Positions 16,706 to 25,519 are shown, counted from the first letter of the stretch. The stretch: DNA of 33,011 bases from Bacteroidales bacterium (GCA_021648725.1 JAKISF010000035.1:1-33011), one strand, 5' to 3'. The notes: generated from the sequence alone by a model not told the origin. A program made the numbers and translations.

Positions 16706-18811
16706 TTATTTAATAATATTTAACTTTTTTTCAGCAGAATACCCGTCTTGTTCAATTTTAATAAAATACATTCCGGGTGTAAAATTACTGATGTTAATTT
16801 CGTTAACTTTATAGTTAATATTTTGTTTTAAAAAAGTTTTTCCGGATAAATCAGATATTGTAATTGTTGAATTTTTTGCATTAGAGATAAATAAAATATC
16901 ATTTGCAGGGTTAGGGTAGATTACAATATTATCATCAATTTGTGAAATCCCTGTGTTGTCTATTGTAGTAAATGTTATCGACTCTCCTGCTAATGAAATG
17001 TTTTGAATGTTTTCAATTTCATTATCGTCAATAGCTACTGTAATATCCGTAAGTCTGTTGAATTGTACATCCGGCGTAATAGTTATTTCACTTTGATTAT
17101 AATTTACGGAAGCAGTAAAGGTTAAGTCCCCTTTTGCCGGGTCAGATAAATGAATGAAATCAGAAACATTATTGTCCGTTATAGGGCTGTCATCAACTAA
17201 CCTCATAATTTGGTTAAATGTTATAATAATATCAGAGTTAACATCAATATCTGTTGCTCCGTTTGCCGGATTAAAGGATATAGCGGGAGGCGGTAAAGTT
17301 ACGGCAGAATAAACAGACTGAAAAACTTCTTTAGTTGCATCATTTTGAATAAAAACTACAACTTTTAAATCATACATCTCCTCTACGTTTGTAGATGACA
17401 TATCAAATGTTTCATTAAAAGCGGTTGGTGTTCCTGCAACAAAATTAACTAATGTTCCGTCAGCATCCGGTAACATTTTCATCATTACATTCTTAAATGA
17501 TGTTTCTCCGTTATTTCCGACATTTCCCGTTGTCATTTTTTCAATTACTGCAATGTGTACTTTAAAATCGGCGGTTATATATGGTGTAATATTAACATCA
17601 ACAGTAATGTTGGACCCATCTATTATTGCAGCAGAGCTTAAATCAAAAAATGCAGGTTTATTTGTTTCGTATGTGTAAGCATTAGTAACAGCAGTTGAGT
17701 TTGTACCCGTATTTACACCTCCCGTATATAAGTCAGGAACAAAACTTACACCGTAATAACTTCTTCTCACTCCCCCTTCTGCCGTATAATAAGGGTCTCC
17801 GGGCGAAGGCCAAGACATTTGATATTTGACCACCGTAATATCATCAGGATGAGAGTTCATAAAAGGAGTAAAAGTTGAAGAATTAAAAGAGGCACAAGGA
17901 GCACATGTTGAACTTGTAAACTCCTCATATAGAGGTGTGTTTGTGACAGACTGAGTTGCAATACTCATTGTTTGCAATTGTAAATCATTATTGGTGTCAT
18001 CATCATTACCGTTACCGTTCATATTTGACACCCAAACTTTTAATGTATAACTTCCTGGTGTAGCAACCCACGGAGTTGTAAAGGTATGATTTAACGATTC
18101 GGTTGTTGCTAAATTTAAACCTGTAAGGTTTTCAGTAATAATTGTGCCTGCATCTATTTGATAATTAACATCAATAGATGTAATTGTATTTATTCCTGAA
18201 TTTTTAAATGTACAAGCTATGTCAACATTGCCTGCTGCTGCATATGGTGAAATGTTAATTGAAGCCATTTCAGAGTCATTATTGTCAGGGCTGATAAGAA
18301 TTAAATCATCAATATACCAATAATCAAAATTATAAGTATTTCCGCTTAAATAAATACAAATTTGAAAATCAGAAGCTCCGACATCAGCATTAGATATTAA
18401 CAAATCATTTGTTTCCGGTCCTATATTGTCAGTAGGACTGACTGCCCATATGTCTGTCCAGCTTCCTCCTCCTGAGCGTGTAGCAACACCAATAGAATAA
18501 CCTGTTCCGGAATAATCATCTAAAAAGTGTTTGAACGAAAACAGTACAGTTGAAATACCGGTTAAATCTATTGCAGGAGAAATTAATCGGGTAGTGTTTG
18601 TTCCGCTAACATAAGTTAGCTTTGCTTCAGGTGCCGTACCTCCGGCATTAGCACTTGTTGATTGCGACCATTGATTGCCTATGTTATCAATTGTCCATCC
18701 CGAAGGCGGAAAGCTTGCTGAAAAATCTTCATTAAACATTTCAGTTCCTTTCTGTGCAAAAGATGAACTTCCGATAATTAGCACTAAAAATAAAGATAAA
18801 AATTTTCTCAT
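16706..18811 (-). CDS. T9SS-secreted protein with Omp28-like CxxC domain (701 aa)
   Basis: A signal peptide (1-19, ending GSSSFAQ) leads into a jelly-roll/choice-of-anchor-J-like domain (about 25-175; EDFSASFPPSGWTIDN, later FDYWYIDDLILI). A CARDB-like beta-sandwich follows (about 185-285). The Omp28-like thioredoxin-fold domain (about 290-510) begins LYEEFTSSTCAPCASFN, with Cys303 and Cys306 as its CxxC pair. Next come an SbsA-type Ig-like domain (about 515-615; ISFNPANGATDIDVNSDIII) and a T9SS sorting domain (about 625-701; VIYPNPANDI, end EKKLNIIK). It should be released or anchored on the cell surface. The architecture, a redox-type fold wrapped in adhesion modules, is known in Bacteroidota, but its function is not. 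It shares its Omp28-type domain with the lipoprotein at the far end of the same cluster. Confidence 0.87.
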   Translation of the reverse strand: MRKFLSLFLVLIIGSSSFAQKGTEMFNEDFSASFPPSGWTIDNIGNQWSQSTSANAGGTAPEAKLTYVSGTNTTRLISPAIDLTGISTVLFSFKHFLDDYSGTGYSIGVATRSGGGSWTDIWAVSPTDNIGPETNDLLISNADVGASDFQICIYLSGNTYNFDYWYIDDLILISPDNNDSEMASINISPYAAAGNVDIACTFKNSGINTITSIDVNYQIDAGTIITENLTGLNLATTESLNHTFTTPWVATPGSYTLKVWVSNMNGNGNDDDTNNDLQLQTMSIATQSVTNTPLYEEFTSSTCAPCASFNSSTFTPFMNSHPDDITVVKYQMSWPSPGDPYYTAEGGVRRSYYGVSFVPDLYTGGVNTGTNSTAVTNAYTYETNKPAFFDLSSAAIIDGSNITVDVNITPYITADFKVHIAVIEKMTTGNVGNNGETSFKNVMMKMLPDADGTLVNFVAGTPTAFNETFDMSSTNVEEMYDLKVVVFIQNDATKEVFQSVYSAVTLPPPAISFNPANGATDIDVNSDIIITFNQIMRLVDDSPITDNNVSDFIHLSDPAKGDLTFTASVNYNQSEITITPDVQFNRLTDITVAIDDNEIENIQNISLAGESITFTTIDNTGISQIDDNIVIYPNPANDILFISNAKNSTITISDLSGKTFLKQNINYKVNEINISNFTPGMYFIKIEQDGYSAEKKLNIIK

Positions 18812-18884
18812 AATTATTAACTTTTTGTTAGAGGTAATAAGTTTATTTGCGAGATGCAGTTTACAATATAAAGTTGCACTTTAG

Positions 18885-19589
18885 TTAAAATAAATGCTTA
18901 ATATTATATTTTAGCCCCTTCCATCCCTTTTTTCTGTCAAAAGGGTGTGAGTTCCTGTAATTAAATTGGTAAGAAAAATTTAAACTTGCAATATCGTATC
19001 TCATTTCTCGTGCATCATCTTTTATGTATAAATTTCGCATACTTGCATAATAGCTCAGCCCCATTGTAACCGGCTTAAATTGAAATCCGATGCTTCCTTT
19101 GAAACCATAGTCATACCAATTATGTTTGTAGTCGTAGTATGATTTAGAATCAATTATTAAATCACGAGAAGTTGCCGTAACCTCTCTTTTATTGTTTATT
19201 AAAACAGATGCTTGCCCTCCCAAAGAAAAATAGTAAAATATAAATTCATAACCTCTTTTATATTTCAACATAACAGGAAAGCGAATGTAGTTATTAACTT
19301 CACTTACATTTAATAACCCGTCTTCGATATTATCAATTTTTTCCGAAAAACTGAAACGATACCTTGTGAAATTTGCTTCAACCTGTGTTGACATATGTTC
19401 TGCAAATCTTGTATCAATAAAAAAACCGACGGAATAAGCATATTCTTTACTGTATTGACTCGGCTTGTCAGGGCCAAATAATCCGGTTGAATTTCCTTCA
19501 GCAGTTATTCCGAATCTAACATCTTGCGAATAAGCCTGAAATGTGTTAGATAAAATAGATGTTAAAATAAAAAAATAAATTTTTTTCAT
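18885..19589 (-). CDS. Outer-membrane beta-barrel protein (PorT/OmpA-barrel-like)
   Basis: I start it at the ATG at 19587-19589 because it gives a normal signal peptide (MKKIYFFILTSILSNTFQAYSQ). A longer frame, open to 19655, adds 22 residues with no signal and would run into the divergent gene's leader. The mature ~212 residues are a series of amphipathic strands (for example FIFYYFSLGGQASVLI and VTMGLSYYASMRNLYI) typical of small Bacteroidota outer-membrane barrels of the PorT-like or OMP_b-brl type. It ends without the usual terminal Phe-x pattern in strict form (NIKHLF). It is the first gene of the minus-strand cluster, and a promoter box lies about 55 bases upstream. Specific role unknown. 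Confidence 0.78.
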   Translation of the reverse strand: MKKIYFFILTSILSNTFQAYSQDVRFGITAEGNSTGLFGPDKPSQYSKEYAYSVGFFIDTRFAEHMSTQVEANFTRYRFSFSEKIDNIEDGLLNVSEVNNYIRFPVMLKYKRGYEFIFYYFSLGGQASVLINNKREVTATSRDLIIDSKSYYDYKHNWYDYGFKGSIGFQFKPVTMGLSYYASMRNLYIKDDAREMRYDIASLNFSYQFNYRNSHPFDRKKGWKGLKYNIKHLF

Positions 19590-19601
19590 TATCTGTTCAT
19601 A

Positions 19602-19627
19602 TTGAGTAAAGCATTTTTTTATCTTTG
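19602..19627 (+). promoter_or_regulatory. Promoter of the GH3-family gene
   Basis: TATCTTTG at 19620-19627 exactly matches TAnnTTTG and precedes the ATG at 19691 by 63 bases. A TTG at 19602-19604 is 15 bases away, slightly short of the usual spacing. Confidence 0.45.
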
Positions 19628-19644
19628 ACGAAAGATTTTGACTC

Positions 19645-19652
19645 CAAAGATA
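19645..19652 (-). promoter_or_regulatory. Promoter box of the outer-membrane barrel gene
   Basis: Reading on minus, TATCTTTG matches TAnnTTTG exactly, 55 bases before the ATG at 19589. No TTG is found at a normal -33 distance. It faces the plus-strand box at 19620-19627, so the two predicted start points nearly coincide. Confidence 0.42.
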
Positions 19653-19690
19653 CAAAATTTGTTGTTAACTTATACCCAGACTTGAAATCT

Positions 19691-21211
19691 ATGAAAATAA
19701 TTAATAAAATAGTTTCAAAAGTTACGCAAAAACGATTGCAACAGATTGAGTTTTTCAGAAATAATCCTGAGGAAGCCCAGTCGGATGTATTGAAGAATCT
19801 TATTAAATCTGCCGAGAACACTGTTTACGGGAAAAAATATAAATTTAAAGGAATTTCATTAAATAACCTGCTTGAAGATTATAAAAAAAATGTTCCGATA
19901 ACAGATTACGAAAAATTGTTGCCGTATATTAACAGGGTTAGGGCAGGAGAGAGGAATGTTCTCTGGAATACGCCTATAAAGTGGTTTGCAATGTCCTCAG
20001 GAACAACAAGTTCTAAAAGCAAATTTATTCCCGTAAGTAAAGAAGCTCTTGAATTTTGTCATTTCAGAGGCGGAAAAGATATTATTGCATTATATGCCGA
20101 TAAATATGATGACACACAACTTGTTAAAAGCAAGTCTTTAGTTATAGGAGGGAGCCAACAAATAAGCAGTGTTGATAATGAATTATATTACGGAGATATT
20201 TCAGCCGTAATTATTGATAATTTACCTGTTTGGTCGCACCTTCTCAGAACACCGAAAAAAGAAATTGCCCTGCTTCCGAAATGGGAGGAGAAATTAGAAA
20301 AGATGGTCGGGCAGACCACACAAGAAAACGTTACCAGTATTACCGGTGTTCCGTCTTGGACTCTTGTATTATTAAAAAAAATATTAGAAGTTACCGGAAA
20401 AAAAAGAATTGAAGAAGTGTGGCCGAATTTTGAGCTTTTTATTCACGGAGGCGTAAGTTTTATTCCTTATAAAACAGAATTTGAAAAAATATTACCCGAA
20501 AGAACCAGATATTTAGAAACCTATAATGCAACGGAAGGATTTTTCGGAATTCAAGATGATTTATCAAGAAATGATTTGTTGTTGATGCTTGATTTAGGAA
20601 TTTTTTATGAGTTTATTCCTGTTGAAGATGTTCATAAAGAAAATTTGAAAACATATACTGTAAAAGATGTTGAGTTAAATAAGAATTATGCAATGATTAT
20701 TTCAACAAACGGAGGATTATGGCGTTATCTAATAGGAGACACAGTTATGTTTACATCATTAAAACCGCATAAAATTATAATAACAGGCAGAATAAAACAT
20801 TTTATAAATGCTTTCGGGGAAGAATTAATTATTGACAATGCAGAAAAGGCACTTCTTATTGCATCTGAAAAAACAAATGCACACATTAAAGAATATACGG
20901 CTGCACCGATTTATATGTCTGATAAAGAAACAGGAGGACATGAATGGTTGATTGATTTTTCGGAACGGCCTGAAAATCTTGATTCTTTTATTGAAGAATT
21001 AGACAGAGCTTTAAAATCGGTAAATTCTGATTACGCAGCAAAACGATATAAAGACTTTACTTTAAAAAAACCCGTTGTACATATTGCAAAAAACGATGTT
21101 TTTTATAAGTGGCTGAAACAAAAAGGAAAACTCGGAGGGCAAAATAAAATACCGAGATTGTCAAATAATCGAGACTATATTGATGAGTTATTAGAATTAA
21201 ATGACAACTAA
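19691..21211 (+). CDS. GH3-family acyl-adenylate/amidotransferase-like enzyme
   Basis: I choose the ATG at 19691 because MKIINKIVSKVTQKRLQQIE is the usual start of bacterial GH3 proteins; an upstream in-frame ATG at 19625 would add 22 untypical residues. The 506-residue product fits the family. It has the ATP-binding motif MSSGTTSSKSKFIPVS (about 98-113), the YNATEGFFGIQ motif (about 278-288), and RYLIGDTVMF followed by TGRIKHFINAFGEEL in the hinge region. GH3 enzymes belong to the ANL adenylating group. In plants they join amino acids to auxin or jasmonate; bacterial members are common in Bacteroidota but their substrates are largely unknown. Cytoplasmic. The next gene overlaps its end, so the two are probably co-transcribed. 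Confidence 0.92.
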   Translation: MKIINKIVSKVTQKRLQQIEFFRNNPEEAQSDVLKNLIKSAENTVYGKKYKFKGISLNNLLEDYKKNVPITDYEKLLPYINRVRAGERNVLWNTPIKWFAMSSGTTSSKSKFIPVSKEALEFCHFRGGKDIIALYADKYDDTQLVKSKSLVIGGSQQISSVDNELYYGDISAVIIDNLPVWSHLLRTPKKEIALLPKWEEKLEKMVGQTTQENVTSITGVPSWTLVLLKKILEVTGKKRIEEVWPNFELFIHGGVSFIPYKTEFEKILPERTRYLETYNATEGFFGIQDDLSRNDLLLMLDLGIFYEFIPVEDVHKENLKTYTVKDVELNKNYAMIISTNGGLWRYLIGDTVMFTSLKPHKIIITGRIKHFINAFGEELIIDNAEKALLIASEKTNAHIKEYTAAPIYMSDKETGGHEWLIDFSERPENLDSFIEELDRALKSVNSDYAAKRYKDFTLKKPVVHIAKNDVFYKWLKQKGKLGGQNKIPRLSNNRDYIDELLELNDN

Positions 21212-22004
21212 AATAATGCGATATTTTATTATTCCGGTGTTTTTTATATTTTTTTCAGAATCTTTCGGGCAGGTTGTGACAGAGAATGTAATTAACGTTA
21301 AGGCAGATATTATTTTTGCCGATGGCTTCGATAATTTATATGTTTTGTCGGAAAACTCTTTCATTAAGTATAATTCAAAAGGTAAAGAAATTTTTTCTTT
21401 TTATCCGGAAGCGGGAGATAAAATAACAAATGCGGATGTGCGAAATTCTTTGAAAGTTATTTTGTTTTTTGAAGACCAAAATAAAATTATTGTTTTGGAC
21501 AACAAACTGAGTAAAATAAGCAATGAAATATATTTAGACAAATTTAATATTTTCGGAGATGCTGTAATATGCGGATCAACAATAGGAGGATATTGGATAT
21601 ATGATAATATTAACAGCCGGTTATTAAAATTAAATGTAGATTTTATTCTTGAATATAAAAAAGATTTGAACATTTCGGAGGAAATAATATCAATAAGCGA
21701 TAATTCGGAAAATGTTTTTTTGCAGAAAAGTTCAAGAGAATTTATCAGCTATGATTTTAACGCCGGAGTAACAGAAGATATGCAAATTTATAAAGCTTCT
21801 GAAAGATATAGCTTTATTAATGACGAAATTGTTTTTTACAGCGGAAATGTTCACGGATTAACTTTTTTTAATTGGAAAAAAAGTGAGTACAGATATATTA
21901 AACTTCCGAAAGATATAAGCATTACAAATGCTGTTTTAGGGAAATCAAAGGTGTTTTTCTTCAATAAATATAAAGTTTATATTTCAAAAATTAGGGAAGA
22001 ATAG
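21201..22004 (+). CDS. Exported beta-propeller-like protein
   Basis: A 267-residue protein with a signal peptide (MRYFIIPVFFIFFSESFGQ from its second Met). The start at 21201 overlaps the GH3 stop by 11 bases; an ATG at 21216 would start at MRYF just past that stop and is equally plausible. The mature part consists of short repeated strands (for example FADGFDNLYVLSENSFIKYN and SDNSENVFLQKSSREFISYD) that suggest a small beta-propeller, with no enzymatic motif. Proteins of this kind often follow GH3 genes in Bacteroidota, but the link is unexplained. It ends one base before the convergent SpmA-SpmB gene. Periplasmic or lipid-free envelope location expected. Confidence 0.72.
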   Translation: MTTKIMRYFIIPVFFIFFSESFGQVVTENVINVKADIIFADGFDNLYVLSENSFIKYNSKGKEIFSFYPEAGDKITNADVRNSLKVILFFEDQNKIIVLDNKLSKISNEIYLDKFNIFGDAVICGSTIGGYWIYDNINSRLLKLNVDFILEYKKDLNISEEIISISDNSENVFLQKSSREFISYDFNAGVTEDMQIYKASERYSFINDEIVFYSGNVHGLTFFNWKKSEYRYIKLPKDISITNAVLGKSKVFFFNKYKVYISKIREE

Positions 22005-22005
22005 C

Positions 22006-23238
22006 TTAATGAAAGAACAAATAAGCCATCAAAATTGCGGCAATTATACCGACAAAATCAGCTATTAACCCGGCAGTTACGGCATATCTTGTGTTTTTAA
22101 TCCCTACGGAACCGAAATAAACAGCAATAATATAAAAAGTTGTATCGGTAGCACCTTGCACCGTTGAGGCTACTCGCCCTACAAATGAATCTGCTCCGTG
22201 GGCATTTATTGTATCAACCATCATGCCTCTTGCACCGCTTCCGCTGAGGGGTTTCATAAAGGCGGTAGGTAAAGCTTCAATAAAATCTGTATTTATTCCC
22301 AGAATTTCAAAAACAAAAGCAAAGCCCGTTATTAAATAATCCATAGCACCGGATGCTCTGAAAACTCCTATTGAAACTAAAATTGCAATTAAATAAGGAA
22401 TAATTTTTATTGCAACTTTAAAGCCGTCTTTTGCCCCTTCAATAAATGCTTCATAAACATTAACTTTTTTAACGGCTGCAAGCCCTATAAACAGCACAAT
22501 TATGCTGAACAATATCAAATTGCTTGCAACGGAAGATATTTCGGCAATTTGCTCTTTGGGAAGTTGCTGTAAGTAATAAATTAAACCGATAATTAATGCT
22601 GAGATGCTGCCGAGATATGCTAAAATGGTTTTGTTAAATAAATTAATTTTTTGAAATATTGAAACGGTAATTAAACCTGCCAGAGTTGAGAAGAAAGTTG
22701 CTAACAAAATCGGAATAAAAATATCCGAAGGGTCGGCAGCACCAAGTTGTGCTCTGTAAACCATAACACTTATCGGAATAATTGTTAAGCCGGAGGTATT
22801 TAGCACAAGAAACATTATTTGAGCATTTGAGGCAGTATCTTTTTTCTTGTTTGTTTCTTGAAGTTGATCCATTGCTTTCAGTCCCATTGGTGTAGCTGCA
22901 TTGTCTAAGCCCAGCATATTTGCGGCAATATTCATCATAATTGAACCGTAAGCGGGATGGTTTTTGTCAAGTTCCGGGAATATTTTTCTGAAAAAAGGAT
23001 TGATAAGTTTTGAAAATATTTTAATGATTCCGCCTTTTTCTCCGATTTTCATTATGCCCAACCAAAGGGTAAGAACACCGGTAAGCCCGAGAGAAATATC
23101 AAAACCGGTTTTTGCCATATCGAACGTGCTTGAAACCATTTCAGGAAAAACATTTACATCTCCTAAAAAAATAAGTTTGGCAAGCCCGACAACAAATGCG
23201 ATAAGAAAAAATGCTATCCAGATATAGTTTAAAACCAT
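22006..23238 (-). CDS. SpmA-SpmB fusion, nucleoside-recognition (Gate) domain membrane protein
   Basis: A 410-residue inner-membrane protein with about ten segments. The first half matches spore maturation protein A (NMLGLDNAATPMGLKAM, residues 107-123). The second half matches spore maturation protein B (LSGSGARGMMVDTINAHG and VASTVQGATDTTFY, about 333-372). In Bacillus, SpmA and SpmB are separate and are needed for spore core dehydration. In non-sporing Bacteroidota they are fused, and the role is unknown but likely transport related. Both conserved motifs are intact. A -7 box lies 22 bases upstream. It is divergent from the flippase gene and does not appear to be part of the glycan locus. 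Confidence 0.9.
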   Translation of the reverse strand: MVLNYIWIAFFLIAFVVGLAKLIFLGDVNVFPEMVSSTFDMAKTGFDISLGLTGVLTLWLGIMKIGEKGGIIKIFSKLINPFFRKIFPELDKNHPAYGSIMMNIAANMLGLDNAATPMGLKAMDQLQETNKKKDTASNAQIMFLVLNTSGLTIIPISVMVYRAQLGAADPSDIFIPILLATFFSTLAGLITVSIFQKINLFNKTILAYLGSISALIIGLIYYLQQLPKEQIAEISSVASNLILFSIIVLFIGLAAVKKVNVYEAFIEGAKDGFKVAIKIIPYLIAILVSIGVFRASGAMDYLITGFAFVFEILGINTDFIEALPTAFMKPLSGSGARGMMVDTINAHGADSFVGRVASTVQGATDTTFYIIAVYFGSVGIKNTRYAVTAGLIADFVGIIAAILMAYLFFH

Positions 23239-23259
23239 TGAATATTAATTATAAAGAAA

Positions 23260-23267
23260 CAAATATA
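23260..23267 (-). promoter_or_regulatory. Promoter box of the SpmA-SpmB gene
   Basis: Reading on minus, TATATTTG matches TAnnTTTG exactly, 22 bases before the ATG at 23238. No clear -33 TTG is seen. Confidence 0.4.
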
Positions 23268-23348
23268 AAAAACCTTTTATAAAAATATTGAATATTGCTA
23301 ATTATTCATTTTCGCAATTTTCATATTTCTTACAAATATATATTTAAT

Positions 23349-23356
23349 TACTTTTG
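23349..23356 (+). promoter_or_regulatory. Promoter box of the flippase gene
   Basis: TACTTTTG matches TAnnTTTG exactly and lies 25 bases before the ATG at 23382. No TTG is found 17-23 bases upstream. The box supports the later start chosen for the flippase. Confidence 0.4.
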
Positions 23357-23381
23357 TGTTTTCAAGAAAAGTATTTGTTAT

Positions 23382-24869
23382 ATGGGAATTATTGCCAAAC
23401 AATCAATAAGGGGTTCAATTTATACTTACGGCGGAGCTTTAATCGGTTTTGTAAATACAGGCTTATTGATGCCGAAATTTTTTTCAACGGAACAAGTTGG
23501 TTTGGTAAATATTTTAATAGCTCTAACATTAATGTTTTCGCAATTTTCAACTTTAGGTTTTGCAAGTGTTAATACTCGTATTTTTCCTTATTTCAGAAAT
23601 AAAGAAAACAAACATAACGGTATTTTTTCGTTAGGAGCAATTGTTACGCTTTCAGGCGTTATTTTGTCTCTGATTTTTATTTTTGTTTTTAAGTCGGAAA
23701 TTCTTCAAAGTAATGCCGAGAAATCGAAACTATTAGAAGATAACCTTTTTTATTTGCCGGTATTAATTTTTTTCACTGCATATTTTTTGTTTTTTGATTC
23801 TTACGCTAAAGCTGTTTATGATGCCGTAACCGGTACTTTTTTGAGAGATTTTTTTGTGAAAATTTCTAATTTGGGAATAATCATTCTTTACATATTTGAC
23901 ATAATCAGTTTTGACGTTTTTGTTTTTTTATATGTATTGGTATTTGTAATTCCGGCAATTATTATTGTTGTTATTTTATTTTTACGAAAAGATTTTTCAT
24001 TTAGGTTCATTAACTTGAAACTATTTAAAAAATATAAACGAGAAATATTTAAAGTCAGTGTATTCGGGATAATATCAGGTTTTAGCGGTATTGCAATATT
24101 GAATATTGATAAATATATGGTTAATGCTTATTTGGGTTTGAGTGCTGCGGGGATATATTCTATCGCATTCTTTTTTGGGATGTTGGTTATTATTCCGGCA
24201 AAATCATTAAGAAAAATTTCGTCTATTGTTTTAGCAGATGCTTGGAAAAATAATGATATTGATATTATAAAATCAATATATAAGAAAAGCACAATAAACC
24301 AAATGATTATAGGAGCAATATTAAGTGTCGGAATTATTATTAATCTTGACAATATATTTTTAATTATACCCGACTATGTTTCAGGAAGATATGTGATAAT
24401 ATTTATTGTAATCGGATACTTTTTTGAAATGACTTCGGGCGTAAGTTCTATGGTTATTTTAAGCTCAAAACATTATAAAATATTTTCTTATATGATGTTG
24501 ATAACTCTTTTTAATACTGTTGTTTTTAATATTATTTTTATTCCGATGTTTCAAATAACCGGTGCAGGAATTGCATCTGCATCAGCAATTATTATTTTTT
24601 TATTGATGAGGTATTTTTTTATTTTAAAGAAATTTAAATTACAGCCGTATTCGTATAAACACATATTGATATTGCTTATTTCGGGCTTCGTTTTTTTATT
24701 GAATTTGCTAATTCCGGAAAACAAAATGTATATTCTTGATATTATTATCAGAAGCAGTATAGTGTCTGTTGTATTTATTTTGCTGATTTATTTGTCAAAA
24801 GTTTCTGATGAAGCAAATAAATATGCCGATAAAGGTTTTAATTATCTTAAAAATAAACTAAGAAGATAG
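23382..24869 (+). CDS. Wzx-type oligosaccharide flippase (MATE/MOP superfamily)
   Basis: I choose the ATG at 23382 (MGIIAKQSIRGSIYTYGGAL), which gives 495 residues and the usual family N-terminus; a longer frame from 23295 would add 29 residues across the promoter box. About 12-14 membrane segments are visible throughout. The first helix region, YTYGGALIGFVNTGLLMPKF, and the FSTEQVGLVNILIA stretch are typical of polysaccharide biosynthesis proteins that flip undecaprenyl-linked oligosaccharides across the inner membrane. The C-terminus (about 445-490) is a pair of hydrophobic helices followed by a basic tail. The gene points at the convergent glycan operon and overlaps its last gene by 12 bases, so it probably serves that glycan. 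Specificity cannot be read from sequence. Confidence 0.88.
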   Translation: MGIIAKQSIRGSIYTYGGALIGFVNTGLLMPKFFSTEQVGLVNILIALTLMFSQFSTLGFASVNTRIFPYFRNKENKHNGIFSLGAIVTLSGVILSLIFIFVFKSEILQSNAEKSKLLEDNLFYLPVLIFFTAYFLFFDSYAKAVYDAVTGTFLRDFFVKISNLGIIILYIFDIISFDVFVFLYVLVFVIPAIIIVVILFLRKDFSFRFINLKLFKKYKREIFKVSVFGIISGFSGIAILNIDKYMVNAYLGLSAAGIYSIAFFFGMLVIIPAKSLRKISSIVLADAWKNNDIDIIKSIYKKSTINQMIIGAILSVGIIINLDNIFLIIPDYVSGRYVIIFIVIGYFFEMTSGVSSMVILSSKHYKIFSYMMLITLFNTVVFNIIFIPMFQITGAGIASASAIIIFLLMRYFFILKKFKLQPYSYKHILILLISGFVFLLNLLIPENKMYILDIIIRSSIVSVVFILLIYLSKVSDEANKYADKGFNYLKNKLRR

Positions 24870-25514
24870 GAGTGTTTCAATAATTTCTTCCGACAAACTT
24901 GTTTTAAATAAACGAATATTTTTTTTAATTTCTGAAATATCTTTATCCCACCATTTTATTTCTGACAACTTATCAATCGTTTCTTTATTAAAACGAAATT
25001 TAATATGTTTTGCAGGAACACCGGCAACTATTTCATAGTCATTAACATTTTTTGTGACTACTGCACCCGCACCTATTATTGCACCGTTACCAATTGTAAT
25101 GCCGGGCATAATTATTACGCCGGCACCTATCCACACATCATTTTTAATAATTACTTTTTTGTAGAAAGTTTCCCTTTTATCAACAAAACCGTAAGAGGGT
25201 AAATATGGGAAAGCATGCATTGTAAGTCTGTTGTACGGATGCTCAACAGCATTTATGGTAACGTCCCATGAAATTGAGCAAAACGAACCTATTTCTGTAT
25301 TAATTATTTTCGTATTTCTGCCTATTGAAGTGTATTTTTTTATTTTTGAGTTGCTTACGGAAGCATTTTTTGCAAAAGATACTTTTTCCTCAACTTGAAT
25401 ATTATTCAGAGTTGTTCCGTTTGCAATGTTTGTATCCCAAAAGACAGTATTTTTTTTTAGATATTTATTTATCAAATAGTTTTTTGCTTTTGACAGTCCT
25501 AATTTCGGTATCAT
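24858..25514 (-). CDS. CatB-type hexapeptide O-acetyltransferase
   Basis: A 218-residue left-handed beta-helix protein with hexapeptide repeats running from about 28 to 152 (for example VEEKVSFAKNASVSNSKI and IGNGAIIGAGAVVTKNV). The loop VEHPYNRLTMHAF carries the likely catalytic His92 of the xenobiotic-acetyltransferase (CatB/VatD) group, and VWIGAGVIIMPG is the acetyl-CoA-side signature. VAGVPAKHIKFRF is the usual end of the repeat domain. Members in glycan loci add acetyl groups from acetyl-CoA to sugars in the cytoplasm; antibiotic acetylation is possible but the setting argues against it. It is the last gene of the minus operon, 5 bases after the pyruvyl transferase, and its stop overlaps the flippase by 12 bases. 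Confidence 0.9.
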   Translation of the reverse strand: MIPKLGLSKAKNYLINKYLKKNTVFWDTNIANGTTLNNIQVEEKVSFAKNASVSNSKIKKYTSIGRNTKIINTEIGSFCSISWDVTINAVEHPYNRLTMHAFPYLPSYGFVDKRETFYKKVIIKNDVWIGAGVIIMPGITIGNGAIIGAGAVVTKNVNDYEIVAGVPAKHIKFRFNKETIDKLSEIKWWDKDISEIKKNIRLFKTSLSEEIIETLLSS

Positions 25515-25519
25515 AATAT

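Noticed and set aside
19590-19655. Longer N-terminus for the outer-membrane barrel gene
   Set aside because: It would hide the clear signal peptide behind 22 residues and overlap the divergent promoter region.
19625-19690. Longer N-terminus for the GH3-family gene
   Set aside because: The added residues are not typical of the family, and the predicted promoter box overlaps this upstream ATG.
23295-23381. Longer N-terminus for the flippase
   Set aside because: It runs through the predicted promoter box, and the family start fits the ATG at 23382.
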